Below, piece by piece: positions 19,745 through 31,037 of a stretch of 64,000 nt of DNA. The DNA is from Leclercia adecarboxylata (lineage in GTDB: Bacteria > Pseudomonadota > Gammaproteobacteria > Enterobacterales > Enterobacteriaceae), in assembly GCF_006171285.1 (NCBI RefSeq), contig NZ_CP040889.1, positions 3,534,001 to 3,598,000 of the forward strand, written 5' to 3'. The position numbers and the translations under genes are program-made. The notes under the pieces are model-generated. The model had not been told where the DNA came from and made no database searches. It saw nothing but the letters and a program-made list of their open reading frames with translations. Each line of letters begins with the position of its first letter. The first letter of the stretch is position 1.

Positions 19745-20005
19745 CTATTTGTAGATGGTGGCGGTACCAAACATGGTGTTGTCGCCGCTGGCAGAGTTCA
19801 CAACATAGCCTTTAGCACCCTGTTCACGCGCTTTTTCAGCCAGTTTATCCTGCAGGTCATCGAGATTTCTTGCGCCAGAAGCCTGCACGGTTCCGGCGGG
19901 TCTTAGTTGACTGGTATCGCCGCTGCTGAGTGATTCGATCGACCATGCAGCAAACGACGCACCTGCCAGTGAAGCGGCAGCCAGCATTACCAGGTATTTT
20001 TTCAT
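19745..20005 (-). CDS. mcbA: DUF1471 periplasmic protein McbA
   Basis: Small secreted protein of 86 aa. In E. coli McbA is induced by the McbR regulator and affects colanic acid and biofilm mucoidy. The ATG at 20005 (MKKYLVMLAAASLAGASFAAW) gives a signal peptide; a longer extension upstream is rejected. The mature domain matches the family: GTVQASGARNLDDLQDKLAEKA, GAKGYVV and GTATIYK. It stands between fiu and divergent rlmF as in K-12. Confidence 0.93.
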   Translation of the reverse strand: MKKYLVMLAAASLAGASFAAWSIESLSSGDTSQLRPAGTVQASGARNLDDLQDKLAEKAREQGAKGYVVNSASGDNTMFGTATIYK

Positions 20006-20246
20006 AATCACTTCCTCTGATTGACAACGGGTGATGCACACTAAGTGTAGAACGGGTCAGAGTGTGATTTAGTGCAAAAAATTGATGATGATCTGCTTAT
20101 TTTTTGAACAACATATTTTGACAATTCCATGACAAATCAGATACATACAGGTGACTGATTTTTGGTGGTTTATTCTGTCGCGCAGAGAAATATTTACCGT
20201 TGCGCCCGCAACGGGTATCTTACGCCGCTGTTTACAGGAGAACGCC

Positions 20247-21161
20247 ATGACACCCGAAAAGCCGGGGTTGCACCCACGCAACCGCCACCGTAGCCGTTAC
20301 GACATGAATGCCTTATGCGAAAGCTGTCCGGCGCTGCGCGAATTTATCACCCGGACGCCAGCAGGGGAGCCGACGGTGAACTTCGCCGATCCGCAGGCGG
20401 TAAAGACGCTGAACAAAGCGCTGCTGATGCATTTCTACGGTGTGGCCCAGTGGGATATTCCGGACGGCTATCTCTGCCCGCCGGTGCCGGGGCGTGCCGA
20501 CTACATTCACCATCTCGCCGATCTGTTGGCGGAAGGCAATAACGGTGAGGTGCCGGCTCAGGCGACGATCCTCGATATCGGCACCGGCTCGAATCTGATC
20601 TATCCGCTGATTGGCGCGCATGAGTACGGCTGGCGCTTTACCGGCAGCGAAGTGGACACTCAGGCCTTCGCCAACGCCACCGCCATCATTAACGCGAATC
20701 CCGGCATGAGCCGCGCCATTCGTCTGCGTCGTCAGAAAGAGGCTTCGGCGATCTTCACGGGCGTGATCCATAAAAACGAACAGTACGATGCCACCCTGTG
20801 CAACCCGCCGTTCCATGATTCGGCGGAAACCGCCCGGGCAGGCAGCGAGCGCAAGCGCCGCAATCTCGGCCAGGCGGCCGACGGCGCGCTGAACTTCGGC
20901 GGCCAGCAGCAGGAGCTGTGGTGCGAGGGCGGCGAAGTGGCCTTTATCACGAAGATGATTGCCGAGAGCGCCCAGTTTGCCCGCCAGGTGAAGTGGTTTA
21001 CCACTCTTGTCTCCCGCAGCGAGAACCTGCCGCCGCTCTACCGCGCCCTGACCGACGTCGGCGCGGTTAAAGTGGTGAAAAAAGAGATGGCCCAGGGTCA
21101 GAAGCAGAGCCGCTTTATCGCCTGGACCTTTATGGATAACGCCAAACGCCGCCAGCGTTAA
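20247..21161 (+). CDS. rlmF: 23S rRNA m6A1618 methyltransferase RlmF
   Basis: SAM-dependent methyltransferase of 304 aa (308 in E. coli) that modifies A1618 of 23S rRNA. The start at 20247 ([19 protein letters not shown]) follows a CAGGAG site; a longer in-frame start at 20151 lacks one. The SAM-binding loop reads [16 protein letters not shown] and the catalytic motif CNPPFHDS has the N-P-P-F of N6-adenine methylases. It ends ahead of the convergent ybiO, from which it is separated by a CTC-family repeat that can act as a terminator. Confidence 0.96.
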   Translation: MTPEKPGLHPRNRHRSRYDMNALCESCPALREFITRTPAGEPTVNFADPQAVKTLNKALLMHFYGVAQWDIPDGYLCPPVPGRADYIHHLADLLAEGNNGEVPAQATILDIGTGSNLIYPLIGAHEYGWRFTGSEVDTQAFANATAIINANPGMSRAIRLRRQKEASAIFTGVIHKNEQYDATLCNPPFHDSAETARAGSERKRRNLGQAADGALNFGGQQQELWCEGGEVAFITKMIAESAQFARQVKWFTTLVSRSENLPPLYRALTDVGAVKVVKKEMAQGQKQSRFIAWTFMDNAKRRQR

Positions 21162-21168
21162 GCGTCTT

Positions 21169-21208
21169 TCCCCTCACCCTAACCCTCTCCCCACAGGGGA
21201 GAGGGAAC
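21169..21208. repeat. CTC-family extragenic repeat between rlmF and ybiO
   Basis: CCCCTCACCCTAACCCTCTC followed by CCC ACA GGGGAGAGGG. The perfect stem CCCTCTCCCC/GGGGAGAGGG lies between convergent genes. Relatives are at 28751-28841, 40065-40160, 47579-47667 and 51877-51912. Confidence 0.8.
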
Positions 21209-21210
21209 AG

Positions 21211-23415
21211 TCAGGTGCGGTTCTGGATCTGGGTGTTCTCCCCCGTCGGCGACGGCAGGAGCTGATACATCTGCACCGGCATCCGCACGTTAGCCAGGTC
21301 GAAGTGCTTTTTCACCATGCTGTCGAGGGCGAAGCGCACCGTCCACTGCTTCAGCGGCTGGGTGGTAAAGGACACGCGCAGGGTAAAGGCGGTGCTGGTC
21401 AGGCCGACAATCCCGGCAAATGAGGGCTCACCGATAATCAGCCCGCGAATATCCTCTCTTTCCAGCAGCTCATCCACCGCCGCTTTCAGCGCGCCCTGCG
21501 CTTTTTCGGCATCTTCATGCCTGTCCACATCGTAGTTCGCCACCACCGACCCGATGCCGCGCACGAAGTTGGCGAAGGTGGTGATCGAGGACCACGGGAT
21601 GATGTGGTACGCCCCGGTATCCTGCCGCACCCCCACCGAACGAATCGACATCCGTTCCACCGTGCCGGTGAGCGGCCCGATGGTTACCAGATCCCCGGTA
21701 TTCATCCCGTTTTCAAACTGAATAAAGATCCCGGTGATGATGTCTTTCACCAGCGTCTGGGAGCCAAAGGAGATCGCCAGCCCCAGGGCCCCGGCACCCG
21801 CCAGCAGCGGGGCGATATTGACGCCAATTTCCGACAGCACAATCATGATGGTAATGGTGCTGATGATCACCGCCAGCGCGTTGCGAAACAGCGTCAGCAG
21901 CGTGCGGGCGCGGGCGCTCGGCAGCGGGCGGCCATGAATATCCGAGGAGAGCCGGTTCTCGATCAGGCTCGCCAGGATGGTCCAGCCGATGGCGGAGAAG
22001 AAGAGGATCAGCGCGATGCGGATCAGAATATCCACCGTCTTTTCACCCGCGCCGTTGTGCAGCCAGTTCCAGAAGTCGAACAGTCCCCAGGCGCTGAGCA
22101 GCAGCATTATGGCGACGCAGACCGTCAGGATCCGCGCCACCTTCAGCGAGACGCCGATCCAACCGTTAAGCCGCTTCTGCAGCTCGGGGTAACTGCGCTG
22201 CACGTGCGGCGACAGGGTGATGGTTTTCGCCAGCCAGCGCGAAAGCAGCCCCGAGACGAACGCGGCAACGCCGACGATTGCCAGGCTGCGGAAGGTAGCT
22301 CCCATCATAAACTTCAGGCTGTTGCCCGGATCGAACAGGGAGAAGAAACAGAGCACGATAAAATAGGCGCTCGCCAGCCAGTGCCACACCAGGGCGAAGG
22401 CGCGAATAAACAGGCTGAAGAAGGCGAGAGAGCGGTCGGCAAGATGAAGCAACCCCTCGGTAATGGCGCGCTTGTTGTGAAAAATCAGGTACAGCGCCCA
22501 GACGGTGATGCAGAGCATAATCAGCACGTTTGCAAGGGCGCCAATCTGTACGTTGACCTGATTGGAGATAATCGGCACCGCCACCAGCAGGCCATAGCCG
22601 ATGATGCCGCTCAGAAGGCTGAGGCGCAGGGACCAGTAATGCGCGGCGCTGTCGTTAATGGCGAAGGGACGCAGGTCGGGCACGCGGGGGCAAAATATCA
22701 GGCGCAGGATCGCCTTAAAGAACTCAATCAGCGCGAAGGCATTGAGGAACAGCGCCTGCTGGAAGGCAATGGTGGGATTGCCGGTGTTGAGGGACTCGCT
22801 CAGGATCTGGCCGATAAACAGGGTCAGGGCCAGCAGCAGCAGATCGATAATAAAGGCCCCGGCGATGGTCAGCGGCAGGTGAATCCAGCTGCTGGTTTCC
22901 CGGTTCTTTTTGCGCCCCCAGCTGCCCATTCTGCGGTACAGCGGCCAGGCGCAGAGCCTCACCAGCCAGTAAAAAGCAAAGACCAACCCGGCCAGGATCA
23001 GGAACTGCTGTGCGGCGGCGGTGAAGGTTTGCGGGTTAAAGGCTTTATGCGGGGAGCCAATCAGGTTGCGGTAGAGCTGGGCGAAGCGGGTGGCGAGGGC
23101 GTCGCCATAATGGCGGCTGATATCGGTGACGTTCTCCAGCACCGTTTTCTCGTCGGCTATCTCCGGCGGGGTGATTTTGGGCACAGGCTCCTGAGGCGGC
23201 GTGGCGGCGACGCTGCGCAACTGGTTTATCAGCTCCTGGCGTGAGGTGTCGTTTTCCAGCACGTCGGCAAGCGCAGAGTAAGCCGCCTTTTTCTGCTCAA
23301 CGTCCGGCTCTGCCGGTGGGGGTGTTTGCGCCGTTGCGGCAGGCATGCCCGGCAGGCTGACGGCCTGGGCAGGCAGGCAAAACAGGCTTATCAAAAGCAG
23401 CAGGATCCAGGGCAC
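21211..23415 (-). CDS. ybiO: MscS-family mechanosensitive channel YbiO
   Basis: Large inner-membrane osmotic-shock channel of 734 aa (741 in E. coli). I choose the GTG at 23415, which follows a strong CCGGAGG site and gives a signal peptide (PWILLLLISLFCLPAQAVS); the longer open frame to 23526 has no such support. A periplasmic N-domain is followed by about ten membrane segments. The MscS domain near the C-terminus shows GALGLAISFGSQTLVKDII and FENGMNTGDLVTIGPLTGTV. The last residues (PTGENTQIQNRT) are cytoplasmic. Confidence 0.94.
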   Translation of the reverse strand: MPWILLLLISLFCLPAQAVSLPGMPAATAQTPPPAEPDVEQKKAAYSALADVLENDTSRQELINQLRSVAATPPQEPVPKITPPEIADEKTVLENVTDISRHYGDALATRFAQLYRNLIGSPHKAFNPQTFTAAAQQFLILAGLVFAFYWLVRLCAWPLYRRMGSWGRKKNRETSSWIHLPLTIAGAFIIDLLLLALTLFIGQILSESLNTGNPTIAFQQALFLNAFALIEFFKAILRLIFCPRVPDLRPFAINDSAAHYWSLRLSLLSGIIGYGLLVAVPIISNQVNVQIGALANVLIMLCITVWALYLIFHNKRAITEGLLHLADRSLAFFSLFIRAFALVWHWLASAYFIVLCFFSLFDPGNSLKFMMGATFRSLAIVGVAAFVSGLLSRWLAKTITLSPHVQRSYPELQKRLNGWIGVSLKVARILTVCVAIMLLLSAWGLFDFWNWLHNGAGEKTVDILIRIALILFFSAIGWTILASLIENRLSSDIHGRPLPSARARTLLTLFRNALAVIISTITIMIVLSEIGVNIAPLLAGAGALGLAISFGSQTLVKDIITGIFIQFENGMNTGDLVTIGPLTGTVERMSIRSVGVRQDTGAYHIIPWSSITTFANFVRGIGSVVANYDVDRHEDAEKAQGALKAAVDELLEREDIRGLIIGEPSFAGIVGLTSTAFTLRVSFTTQPLKQWTVRFALDSMVKKHFDLANVRMPVQMYQLLPSPTGENTQIQNRT

Positions 23416-23510
23416 GGTGTCCTCCGGTGACAAAATTGTGCAAAGTGATAAGTATAGAAGGCGGGCGGAAGCGGGGGGCTTTTGGGAGAATTCCGGGGGA
23501 AATCGTTGGA

Positions 23511-23546
23511 ACCGTAGGCCGGGCAAGCGTCAGCGCCGCCCGGCGT
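23511..23546. repeat. REP-type hairpin between ybiO and glnQ
   Basis: GCCGGGC (23518-23524) pairs with GCCCGGC (23538-23544), five bases before the glnQ stop codon on the minus strand. Confidence 0.75.
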
Positions 23547-23550
23547 AACA

Positions 23551-24269
<719 letters not shown>

Positions 24270-24273
<4 letters not shown>

Positions 24274-24929
24274 AGGATTTTCATCCTTCTTTCAAGACGA
24301 CGCAGCACGAAGCTCAGCGCCAGCGTAATAATCAGATAAACCACGGCCACGGCGCTCCAGATCTCCAGCGCGCGGAAGTTACCGGCAATGATCTCCTGGC
24401 CCTGACGGGTCAGCTCAGCCACGCCGATAACGATGAACAGCGAGGTGTCTTTGATACTGATGATCCACTGGTTACCCAGCGGTGGCAGCATGCGGCGCAG
24501 GGCCAGGGGCAGGATCACGTGGCGGATGGTTTCGCGACGGGAGAGACCCAGCGCCAGACCGGCCTCGCTGAAGCCTTTGTGGATCGACAGTACCGCACCG
24601 CGGGTGATCTCGGCGATATAGGCGCCGGAGTTGATCATGATGGTGACCACCGCCGCGCTGAACGGATCGATGCGCAGGTCGGTAAAGGCCATCGGCAGGG
24701 CGAAGTAGATAAACATCACCTGCACCACAATCGGCGTGCCGCGAATAACTTCGATGAAGACCAGTGCTACGTGGTTGGCTATCCAGCCGCCGTAGGTGCG
24801 GGCAAAACCGGCGACGAGGCCGATAATCAACCCGCCAACCAGACCGAGGACCGAAATCCACAGGGTCATTTTGGCGCCTTCAAGCAAGAGAGGAATGGCA
24901 GGCCAGATGGCGCTCCAGTCAAACTGCAT
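24270..24929 (-). CDS. glnP: glutamine ABC transporter permease GlnP
   Basis: Inner-membrane permease of 219 aa, the same as E. coli. It has five or so hydrophobic segments of the HEAT (His/Glu/Arg/Asp) amino-acid permease family and the EAA loop [20 protein letters not shown] that docks on GlnQ. It lies between glnH and glnQ; a REP-type hairpin in the 117-base gap after glnH probably lowers its expression relative to the binding protein. Confidence 0.97.
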
Positions 24930-24988
24930 GATGTATTCCTGTATACCGTGGTGAAAACAAAAAATGAGTCAGGGAGTTGACTCAAATT

Positions 24989-25020
24989 GTAGGCCCGGTA
25001 AGCGCAAGCGCCACCGGGCG
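24989..25020. repeat. REP-type hairpin between glnH and glnP
   Basis: GCCCGGT (24993-24999) pairs with ACCGGGC (25013-25019). It lies inside the operon, where such hairpins typically protect the upstream mRNA and reduce downstream expression. Confidence 0.8.
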
Positions 25021-25046
25021 GTACAGTTCCTGTTTAACAGGCTGTT

Positions 25047-25865
<819 letters not shown>

Positions 25866-25935
25866 TTACAAGGTGTTGTTTTTGCAAGGACGGTACGGAT
25901 TTCATTGCACAAAAAAGGTAGCAAAGGCAGCAAAT

Positions 25936-25965
25936 TGCACCATAACGAAGCACTGTTTTGGTGCA
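25936..25965 (-). promoter_or_regulatory. two overlapping NtrC-type sites upstream of glnHPQ
   Basis: TGCACCA (25936-25942) and TGGTGCA (25959-25965) are the outer halves of two 17-bp NtrC-like sites that share the central AGCA (25949-25952). They lie about 80 bases upstream of the sigma-54 promoter, as expected for NtrC. Confidence 0.75.
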
Positions 25966-26108
25966 TCGAAATGCCATCACTAACGGTTATGCTATTTAGC
26001 GCAAATATTGACGAGAAAACAATCTTTCGTTAACGATTGTGTGAGGTGATTATTACAAACACTTTACTTTTGCGGTGGGGGAGGAGAAATGTCTGCACCA
26101 TGAAAGTG

Positions 26109-26133
26109 CAAAACCCCCGCCGAAGGCGAGGGT
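26109..26133 (-). terminator. terminator of dps
   Basis: Minus strand ACCCTCGCC TTC GGCGGGGGT followed by TTT, about 20 bases past the dps stop. The remaining gap up to glnH holds only the glnH control sites and no gene. Confidence 0.85.
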
Positions 26134-26154
26134 CTGATAGCAAAATGCTATGGA

Positions 26155-26691
<537 letters not shown>

Positions 26692-26704
26692 TTATTTCGA
26701 AATC

Positions 26705-26711
26705 AAGTATA
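26705..26711 (-). promoter_or_regulatory. -10 element of the dps promoter
   Basis: Minus-strand TATACTT in the context GGTGCTATACTTGATTTCG, closely matching the E. coli dps promoter used by sigma-70 and sigma-38. It lies about 46 bases upstream of the ATG. Confidence 0.7.
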
Positions 26712-26899
26712 GCACCGGCTATAGATAGCGCGACCGGGTGCTGCCTATCGGTTTAATAGTGAAAGCGTGGTTGTGATATGTAACTCATTGAAAAATAGAA
26801 AATAGTTATATTTATGCGTAAATTAATCTTATTTTTTAACGAGCTGGCGGGGAGTAAGACGATATTTCAGAATAATGACGGCCATTGCGAATAAGAATA

Positions 26900-26928
26900 T
26901 TTCGCCGGAAACCGTTTCCCGGCGAAAT
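26900..26928 (-). terminator. terminator-like hairpin after rhtA
   Basis: ATTTCGCCGG pairs with CCGGCGAAAT around a nine-base loop, 9 bases past the rhtA stop; the following minus-strand sequence ATTCTTATTC is only moderately T-rich. Confidence 0.75.
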
Positions 26929-26936
26929 AACACCTG

Positions 26937-27824
26937 CTAGCGGATATCCACCTCTTCGACTTTACTCTCCCGACGCAGGGTGAGGGTCGAACCCATCGAG
27001 GCGGCAATGATGGAGCAGAGCGCCAGCGTCTGGGTAAAGGTCAGGGATTCGCCGAGGAACACCATCCCGGACATCGCCGCCAGGGCAGGCTCCATGCTCA
27101 TCAGCGTGCCGAAAATGCGCGTTGGCAGACGCGTCAGGGCAATCATCTCCAGCGAGTAGGGGAGGGCGGTGGAGAGCACCGCTACCGCCAGCCCCACCGG
27201 CAGGATCGACCACTGCCAGATGGATTCGGTGGCCTGGGCCATGCCCAGCGGAACGAAGATGATGGCGGCAATGAGCGAACCCAGCGCCACGGTGGCCGGG
27301 CCATGCTCCTCGCCGGCACGCTGTCCGGTGAGAATATAGATAGCCCAGCAGGCACCGGCCCCCAGCGCCAGCGCCGCGCCGGTGAGATCAACGTGCGAGA
27401 CGTCCTGGCCCAGCGGCAGCAGAAACCACAGGCCAAGTACCGCCAGCACCACCCAGATAAAGTCCACCGGACGGCGGGAGGAGAACAGGGCCACTGCCAG
27501 CGGACCGGTAAACTCCAGCGCCACGGCGATCCCCAGCGGCACCGTTTGAATCGACAGGTAGAAGAGGTAGTTCATCGCCCCCAGCGACAGCCCGTAAAAC
27601 AGCAGGGGCAGGCGCTGCTCTTTTTTGAAGCGCAACCGCCAGGGTTTAAAAATCACAACCAGGATCAGGGTGCCGAGCGCAATACGCAGCGCCGTCACGC
27701 CAGGGGCGCCTACCACCGGGAAGAGCGATTTTGCCAGCGAAGCGCCGCTCTGTATGGAGAGCATGGCGATGAGAATGACGATTACGGGCAACCAGACTGG
27801 CGCCCTGCGAGACAACCCAGGCAT
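26937..27824 (-). CDS. rhtA: threonine/homoserine exporter RhtA (EamA family)
   Basis: Inner-membrane exporter of 295 aa, the same as E. coli, with about ten hydrophobic helices in two EamA repeats. The start at 27824 (MPGLSRRAPVWLPVIVILIA) matches E. coli; an ATG five codons upstream is less likely. Recognisable stretches are SGASLAKSLFPVVGAPGVTA and ALEFTGPLAVAL. It is divergent from ompX. Confidence 0.96.
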   Translation of the reverse strand: MPGLSRRAPVWLPVIVILIAMLSIQSGASLAKSLFPVVGAPGVTALRIALGTLILVVIFKPWRLRFKKEQRLPLLFYGLSLGAMNYLFYLSIQTVPLGIAVALEFTGPLAVALFSSRRPVDFIWVVLAVLGLWFLLPLGQDVSHVDLTGAALALGAGACWAIYILTGQRAGEEHGPATVALGSLIAAIIFVPLGMAQATESIWQWSILPVGLAVAVLSTALPYSLEMIALTRLPTRIFGTLMSMEPALAAMSGMVFLGESLTFTQTLALCSIIAASMGSTLTLRRESKVEEVDIR

Positions 27825-28180
27825 CCTTTCTCCTGTCAATTTCTGTCAAAGGAAGTAAAGAGAGGGAGTGTAAAGGAAATAACGCCGTGCGGTTGAGACT
27901 TCGTTGAAAAAAAGTCGTCGTAAATCCGTAAAATGGCGGTCATACGACAGGCTGATTTCTGTAACAGATTAGGAATTGTCTGGATGAATGTATTGTGACT
28001 GGCGCGCACTATTAGTGAAATGAAACACAAATGTGGTGTTTTTTGAATAAGATAGCTGCTGGTGGAAATGTTTAGTTACATGAAAACCCGCGTTAGACAT
28101 CACGAATCACAAAGAGTTTCACAAGTTTTTTTGATATATTTAAAACTTACGGATTTACTTGAAGCACATTTGAGGTGGTT
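27825..28180. other. intergenic control region between rhtA and ompX
   Basis: A 356-base AT-rich gap without a credible gene. It contains the promoters of both genes. A TATATTTAAAAC stretch at about 28135-28146 is the likely -10 region of ompX, and the leader ends GAGGTGGTT before the ATG. In E. coli this ribosome-site region is a target of small RNAs; pairing was not tested here. Confidence 0.55.
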
Positions 28181-28699
28181 ATGAAAAAAATTGCATGTCT
28201 TTCAGCACTGGCAGCTGTTCTGGCTGTTTCCGCAGGTTCCGCAGTCGCAGCGACCTCTACCGTAACTGGCGGTTACGCTCAGAGCGATATGCAGGGCGTG
28301 ATGAATAAAACCAACGGTTTCAACCTGAAATATCGCTACGAGCAAGATAACGACCCACTGGGTGTTATCGGTTCCTTCACCTACACTGAGAAAGATCGTA
28401 ACGATAACGGTGCTTACAATAAAGCTCAGTACTACGGCATCACTGCAGGTCCAGCTTTACGTCTGAACGACTGGGCAAGCATCTACGGTGTTGTGGGTGT
28501 TGGCTACGGTAAATTCCAGCAGACTGAAAACCAGGGCTTCAACCGCTCTGCAACCAACAGCGACTACGGCTTCTCCTATGGCGCAGGTATGCAGTTCAAC
28601 CCAATGGAAAACGTTGCACTGGATGTCTCCTATGAGCAGAGCCGCATCCGTAACGTTGACGTTGGCACCTGGATCGCGGGCGTCGGTTACCGCTTCTAA
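28181..28699 (+). CDS. ompX: outer-membrane protein OmpX
   Basis: Eight-stranded beta-barrel of 172 aa (171 in E. coli) of the Ail/OmpX/PagC family. The signal peptide MKKIACLSALAAVLAVSAGS ends before ATSTVTGGYAQSD. Alternating barrel strands follow, and the last strand ends in Phe (IAGVGYRF), the signal for Bam-mediated insertion. An in-frame start two codons upstream is not needed: GAGGTGG precedes the ATG at 28181. Codon use is strongly biased, as expected of an abundant porin-like protein. Confidence 0.97.
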   Translation: MKKIACLSALAAVLAVSAGSAVAATSTVTGGYAQSDMQGVMNKTNGFNLKYRYEQDNDPLGVIGSFTYTEKDRNDNGAYNKAQYYGITAGPALRLNDWASIYGVVGVGYGKFQQTENQGFNRSATNSDYGFSYGAGMQFNPMENVALDVSYEQSRIRNVDVGTWIAGVGYRF

Positions 28700-28719
28700 T
28701 CACTTCGGTGAGCCAGTAA

Positions 28720-28746
28720 AAAAACCCGCTTCGGCGGGTTTTTTGT
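28720..28746 (+). terminator. terminator of ompX
   Basis: AAAACCCGC TTC GGCGGGTTTTTTG, 20 bases after the ompX stop; a classical stem with a T-run. Confidence 0.95.
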
Positions 28747-28750
28747 TTTT

Positions 28751-28841
28751 ATCCCTCTCCCTGTGGGCTGAGGGATCCCCACAAAAAAAGTGGCACGATG
28801 TGCTCCCTCTCCATTCAGGGAGAGGGCTGGGGTGAGGGGGA
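28751..28841. repeat. two CTC-family extragenic repeat copies
   Basis: A degenerate copy at 28751-28774 (CCCTCTCCC/GGCTGAGGGA) and a better one at 28803-28841 with stem CCCTCTCC/GGAGAGGG followed by CTGGGGTGAGGGGG. Confidence 0.75.
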
Positions 28842-28913
28842 ATATGCGACTGTGGTGGTGGTTCCGTTCACTGTATGTTTTGCGCTCCTCTGTCAGCCGC
28901 GTCACCTGTGAAC

Positions 28914-29104
28914 GTGCTAAGTGGGCTCGCCGCCGCCCCCTTAGCAATCCCGGCTCCCGGCAAAGAAAATCGCCGCTTCGCGGTTCCCTCAGCTTATTCC
29001 TTTCGGCTATCGGGTCGGGCGTGATCCTACATCCCTGTAGGTCACGCCCTCTCGGCGCGTCCCTGCGCCTCGCCCCGGCCTGCGGTCAACGCTTCGGCGA
29101 TTTT
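28914..29104. repeat. structured multi-hairpin element between ompX and opgE
   Basis: A G+C-rich 190-base stretch with three nested or adjacent inverted repeats: TGCTAAG (28915-28921) with CTTAGCA (28940-28946); AAAATCGCCG (28966-28975) with CGGCGATTTT (29095-29104); and inside the latter a 14-bp stem GGGCGTGA(T)CCTACA (29018-29032) with TGTAGGTCACGCCC (29036-29049). No credible reading frame spans it. It is probably a mobile or extragenic palindromic element. Confidence 0.6.
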
Positions 29105-29175
29105 CAGCCGGACCAGGGAGTCGCTGTAAGTCGTTTATTATTCTGTGGTTATGTTATTGCTTTGAGAGCAAAAAT

Positions 29176-30759
29176 TTATCGGCTCTTCGTCTCAAACACA
29201 TCCGTCCCCAGATGGTTGTAATCCACTTTCTGCAGCTTAAAGTTGGTCACATACACCGGCGGTGCCTTGTCGTTCGACAGGAAGCGGTACTTGTTGTCGA
29301 TCTCTTTGGCGCTGATCCCCGTCCACTGCGAGAAGAAGCTTAAGAAATCATTCGCCGAGCGGCGCGCTTTGATAATGCGATGGGCCTTATCATCACTCGA
29401 CAGCACCATAAACGGCACCTGGAAGTTCTGCTGGAATGCGTCGTCGTGCGCCAGATACTGCACCTCTTTTCCGCGCTCTTTGAACGCCAGCCCGTGATCG
29501 GAGAAATAGACCATCGAGAAACTCTCACCGGTATTTTGCAGCTGGGCATAAAGCTTGCTGAGCAGGTCGTCGGTTTGCGTCATGGTGTAGAGGTAGCACG
29601 AGGTCTCTTTCGACTGCACGAAATCGGCATATTTCCCCTGGGTTCGATCGCAGGCCTGCGGGTGCGAACCCATCAGATGCAGCACGATCAGCTGCGGCTG
29701 GGTACGATGGCTGCTGAAGACCTGTTCGGTCATCTTCAGTAACGCCTCATCCCGGGTGTTTTTATCCGCCTCAAAATCCCCGCTTTTCAGGAAATGCACT
29801 TCGTCCGCGCGTTTGGCGATGCTGGCGATGGCCGTATCGTACTCGCCAATCTGCCCCTGGTTGGAGAACCACCAGCTCTGGAAGCCCGCGCGGTTCGCCA
29901 GGGTGACGAAGTTATCCTGATACTGCGGCTTATTGTCCACCACCCGGTTAAGGGTCAGCCCGAGCGACTTCTGCGTGGAACCGCTGGCGGCGATGTAGTC
30001 GGTAAACAGGGTGCCGTTAACCTTGCTGGCAAACGGGGTGTTATCCCAGTGGCCGCCAAAGGCACCCAGCGCGTCGCGGCGGGCGCTTTCACCGATCACC
30101 ACCATATAGATGTGATACTTCGGCTTCACCGCCAGCACGTTCCAGGTGTCCTTCATCTGCGACAGCTCGGCCATCCGGGTCTGCTCTTCAACCACTTCCT
30201 GGTTGTTCACTACCACATCTTTGACAAAGCGAAACACCGGATAGCCGGTATCTTTCAGCTTGAACACCCCGCCCCAGGCCAGGTTCTGCACCGGGGCGAC
30301 AAAAAAGGCCACCACGCTGAACACCAGGCACAGGCTGTCGATCTTGCCCCACGCGTTTTTAGGCTGCGGTTTACGCCGCACGGCAATCACGCCCAGCGCA
30401 AAAATAAACAGGGCGACGATATAGCTGTACCACGGGAAGATGGTGAGGATCTCCGTCGACTCTTCCATGTTGGTGGAGTGCATCGCCAGCAGAGTATTAA
30501 AGTTTGGCGCGCCGTAGGCCTGACCAAAGGGGAAATACATTGCCGCCACCAGGGAGCAGATCCCGACCACGCCTTTTTGCAGGCGCGGGGCGCCGAGCCA
30601 CAGCAGATGCAGGACACAGGTGAAGGCGACGGCATACAGCAGGCTGAATTCGTAGCCCAGGGCAAAGTTAATCAGCAGCGACTGTAAAAAATAGAATCCC
30701 GTCCACGGGCTTAAGGCCCGGCTGCGGGTAATGAGCGTGTCTTTCAGGGTTAAATTCAT
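29176..30759 (-). CDS. opgE: phosphoethanolamine transferase OpgE (YbiP)
   Basis: Inner-membrane enzyme of 527 aa, the same as E. coli, that adds phosphoethanolamine to osmoregulated periplasmic glucans. The N-terminal part has about five membrane segments to residue ~165; the rest is a periplasmic sulfatase-fold domain. Metal and nucleophile motifs are visible: VVIGESARRDALGAFG, the Thr in SGSTQKSLGL, and YFSDHGLAFKE near the end. It is the first gene downstream of mntS on the minus strand, with 278 bases between them that hold no other gene. Confidence 0.95.
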   Translation of the reverse strand: MNLTLKDTLITRSRALSPWTGFYFLQSLLINFALGYEFSLLYAVAFTCVLHLLWLGAPRLQKGVVGICSLVAAMYFPFGQAYGAPNFNTLLAMHSTNMEESTEILTIFPWYSYIVALFIFALGVIAVRRKPQPKNAWGKIDSLCLVFSVVAFFVAPVQNLAWGGVFKLKDTGYPVFRFVKDVVVNNQEVVEEQTRMAELSQMKDTWNVLAVKPKYHIYMVVIGESARRDALGAFGGHWDNTPFASKVNGTLFTDYIAASGSTQKSLGLTLNRVVDNKPQYQDNFVTLANRAGFQSWWFSNQGQIGEYDTAIASIAKRADEVHFLKSGDFEADKNTRDEALLKMTEQVFSSHRTQPQLIVLHLMGSHPQACDRTQGKYADFVQSKETSCYLYTMTQTDDLLSKLYAQLQNTGESFSMVYFSDHGLAFKERGKEVQYLAHDDAFQQNFQVPFMVLSSDDKAHRIIKARRSANDFLSFFSQWTGISAKEIDNKYRFLSNDKAPPVYVTNFKLQKVDYNHLGTDVFETKSR

Positions 30760-31037
30760 AGGTCACTATCGTGAAAACGCCATGTGCTCACCCTGGCGCC
30801 AAGGGTCAAAACCTGCCTGAGAATGCGTAGAAGGGGGATTGAGGTCCGCATCTGCGAGCCGCAAAAAGTGCAGGGCTGCAAGAAGATAGAGCCAGCGAGG
30901 TATAACGTCAACAGATATAAAGGGGATGTTTTGCGAAGGGGGCTGCAATTCCGTAAAAAAATCGGGGAATAAGCTTCCGCCGGAAAGTATAGCGGCGATA
31001 AATGACAGAAAAATGAAGCGGCGTACCGCGACGCCGC

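Noticed and set aside
20151..20246. Longer N-terminus for rlmF
   Set aside because: No ribosome site before the upstream start, while CAGGAG precedes the ATG at 20247, giving the E. coli-like N-terminus.
21517..23244. 575-codon open frame on the plus strand
   Set aside because: It lies opposite ybiO, is rich in His/Gln/Arg/Gly with no domain, and is a shadow of the real gene.
30760..31037. Extra small gene between opgE and mntS
   Set aside because: Short open frames on both strands lack ribosome sites and similarity; the gap appears to hold only the opgE promoter.
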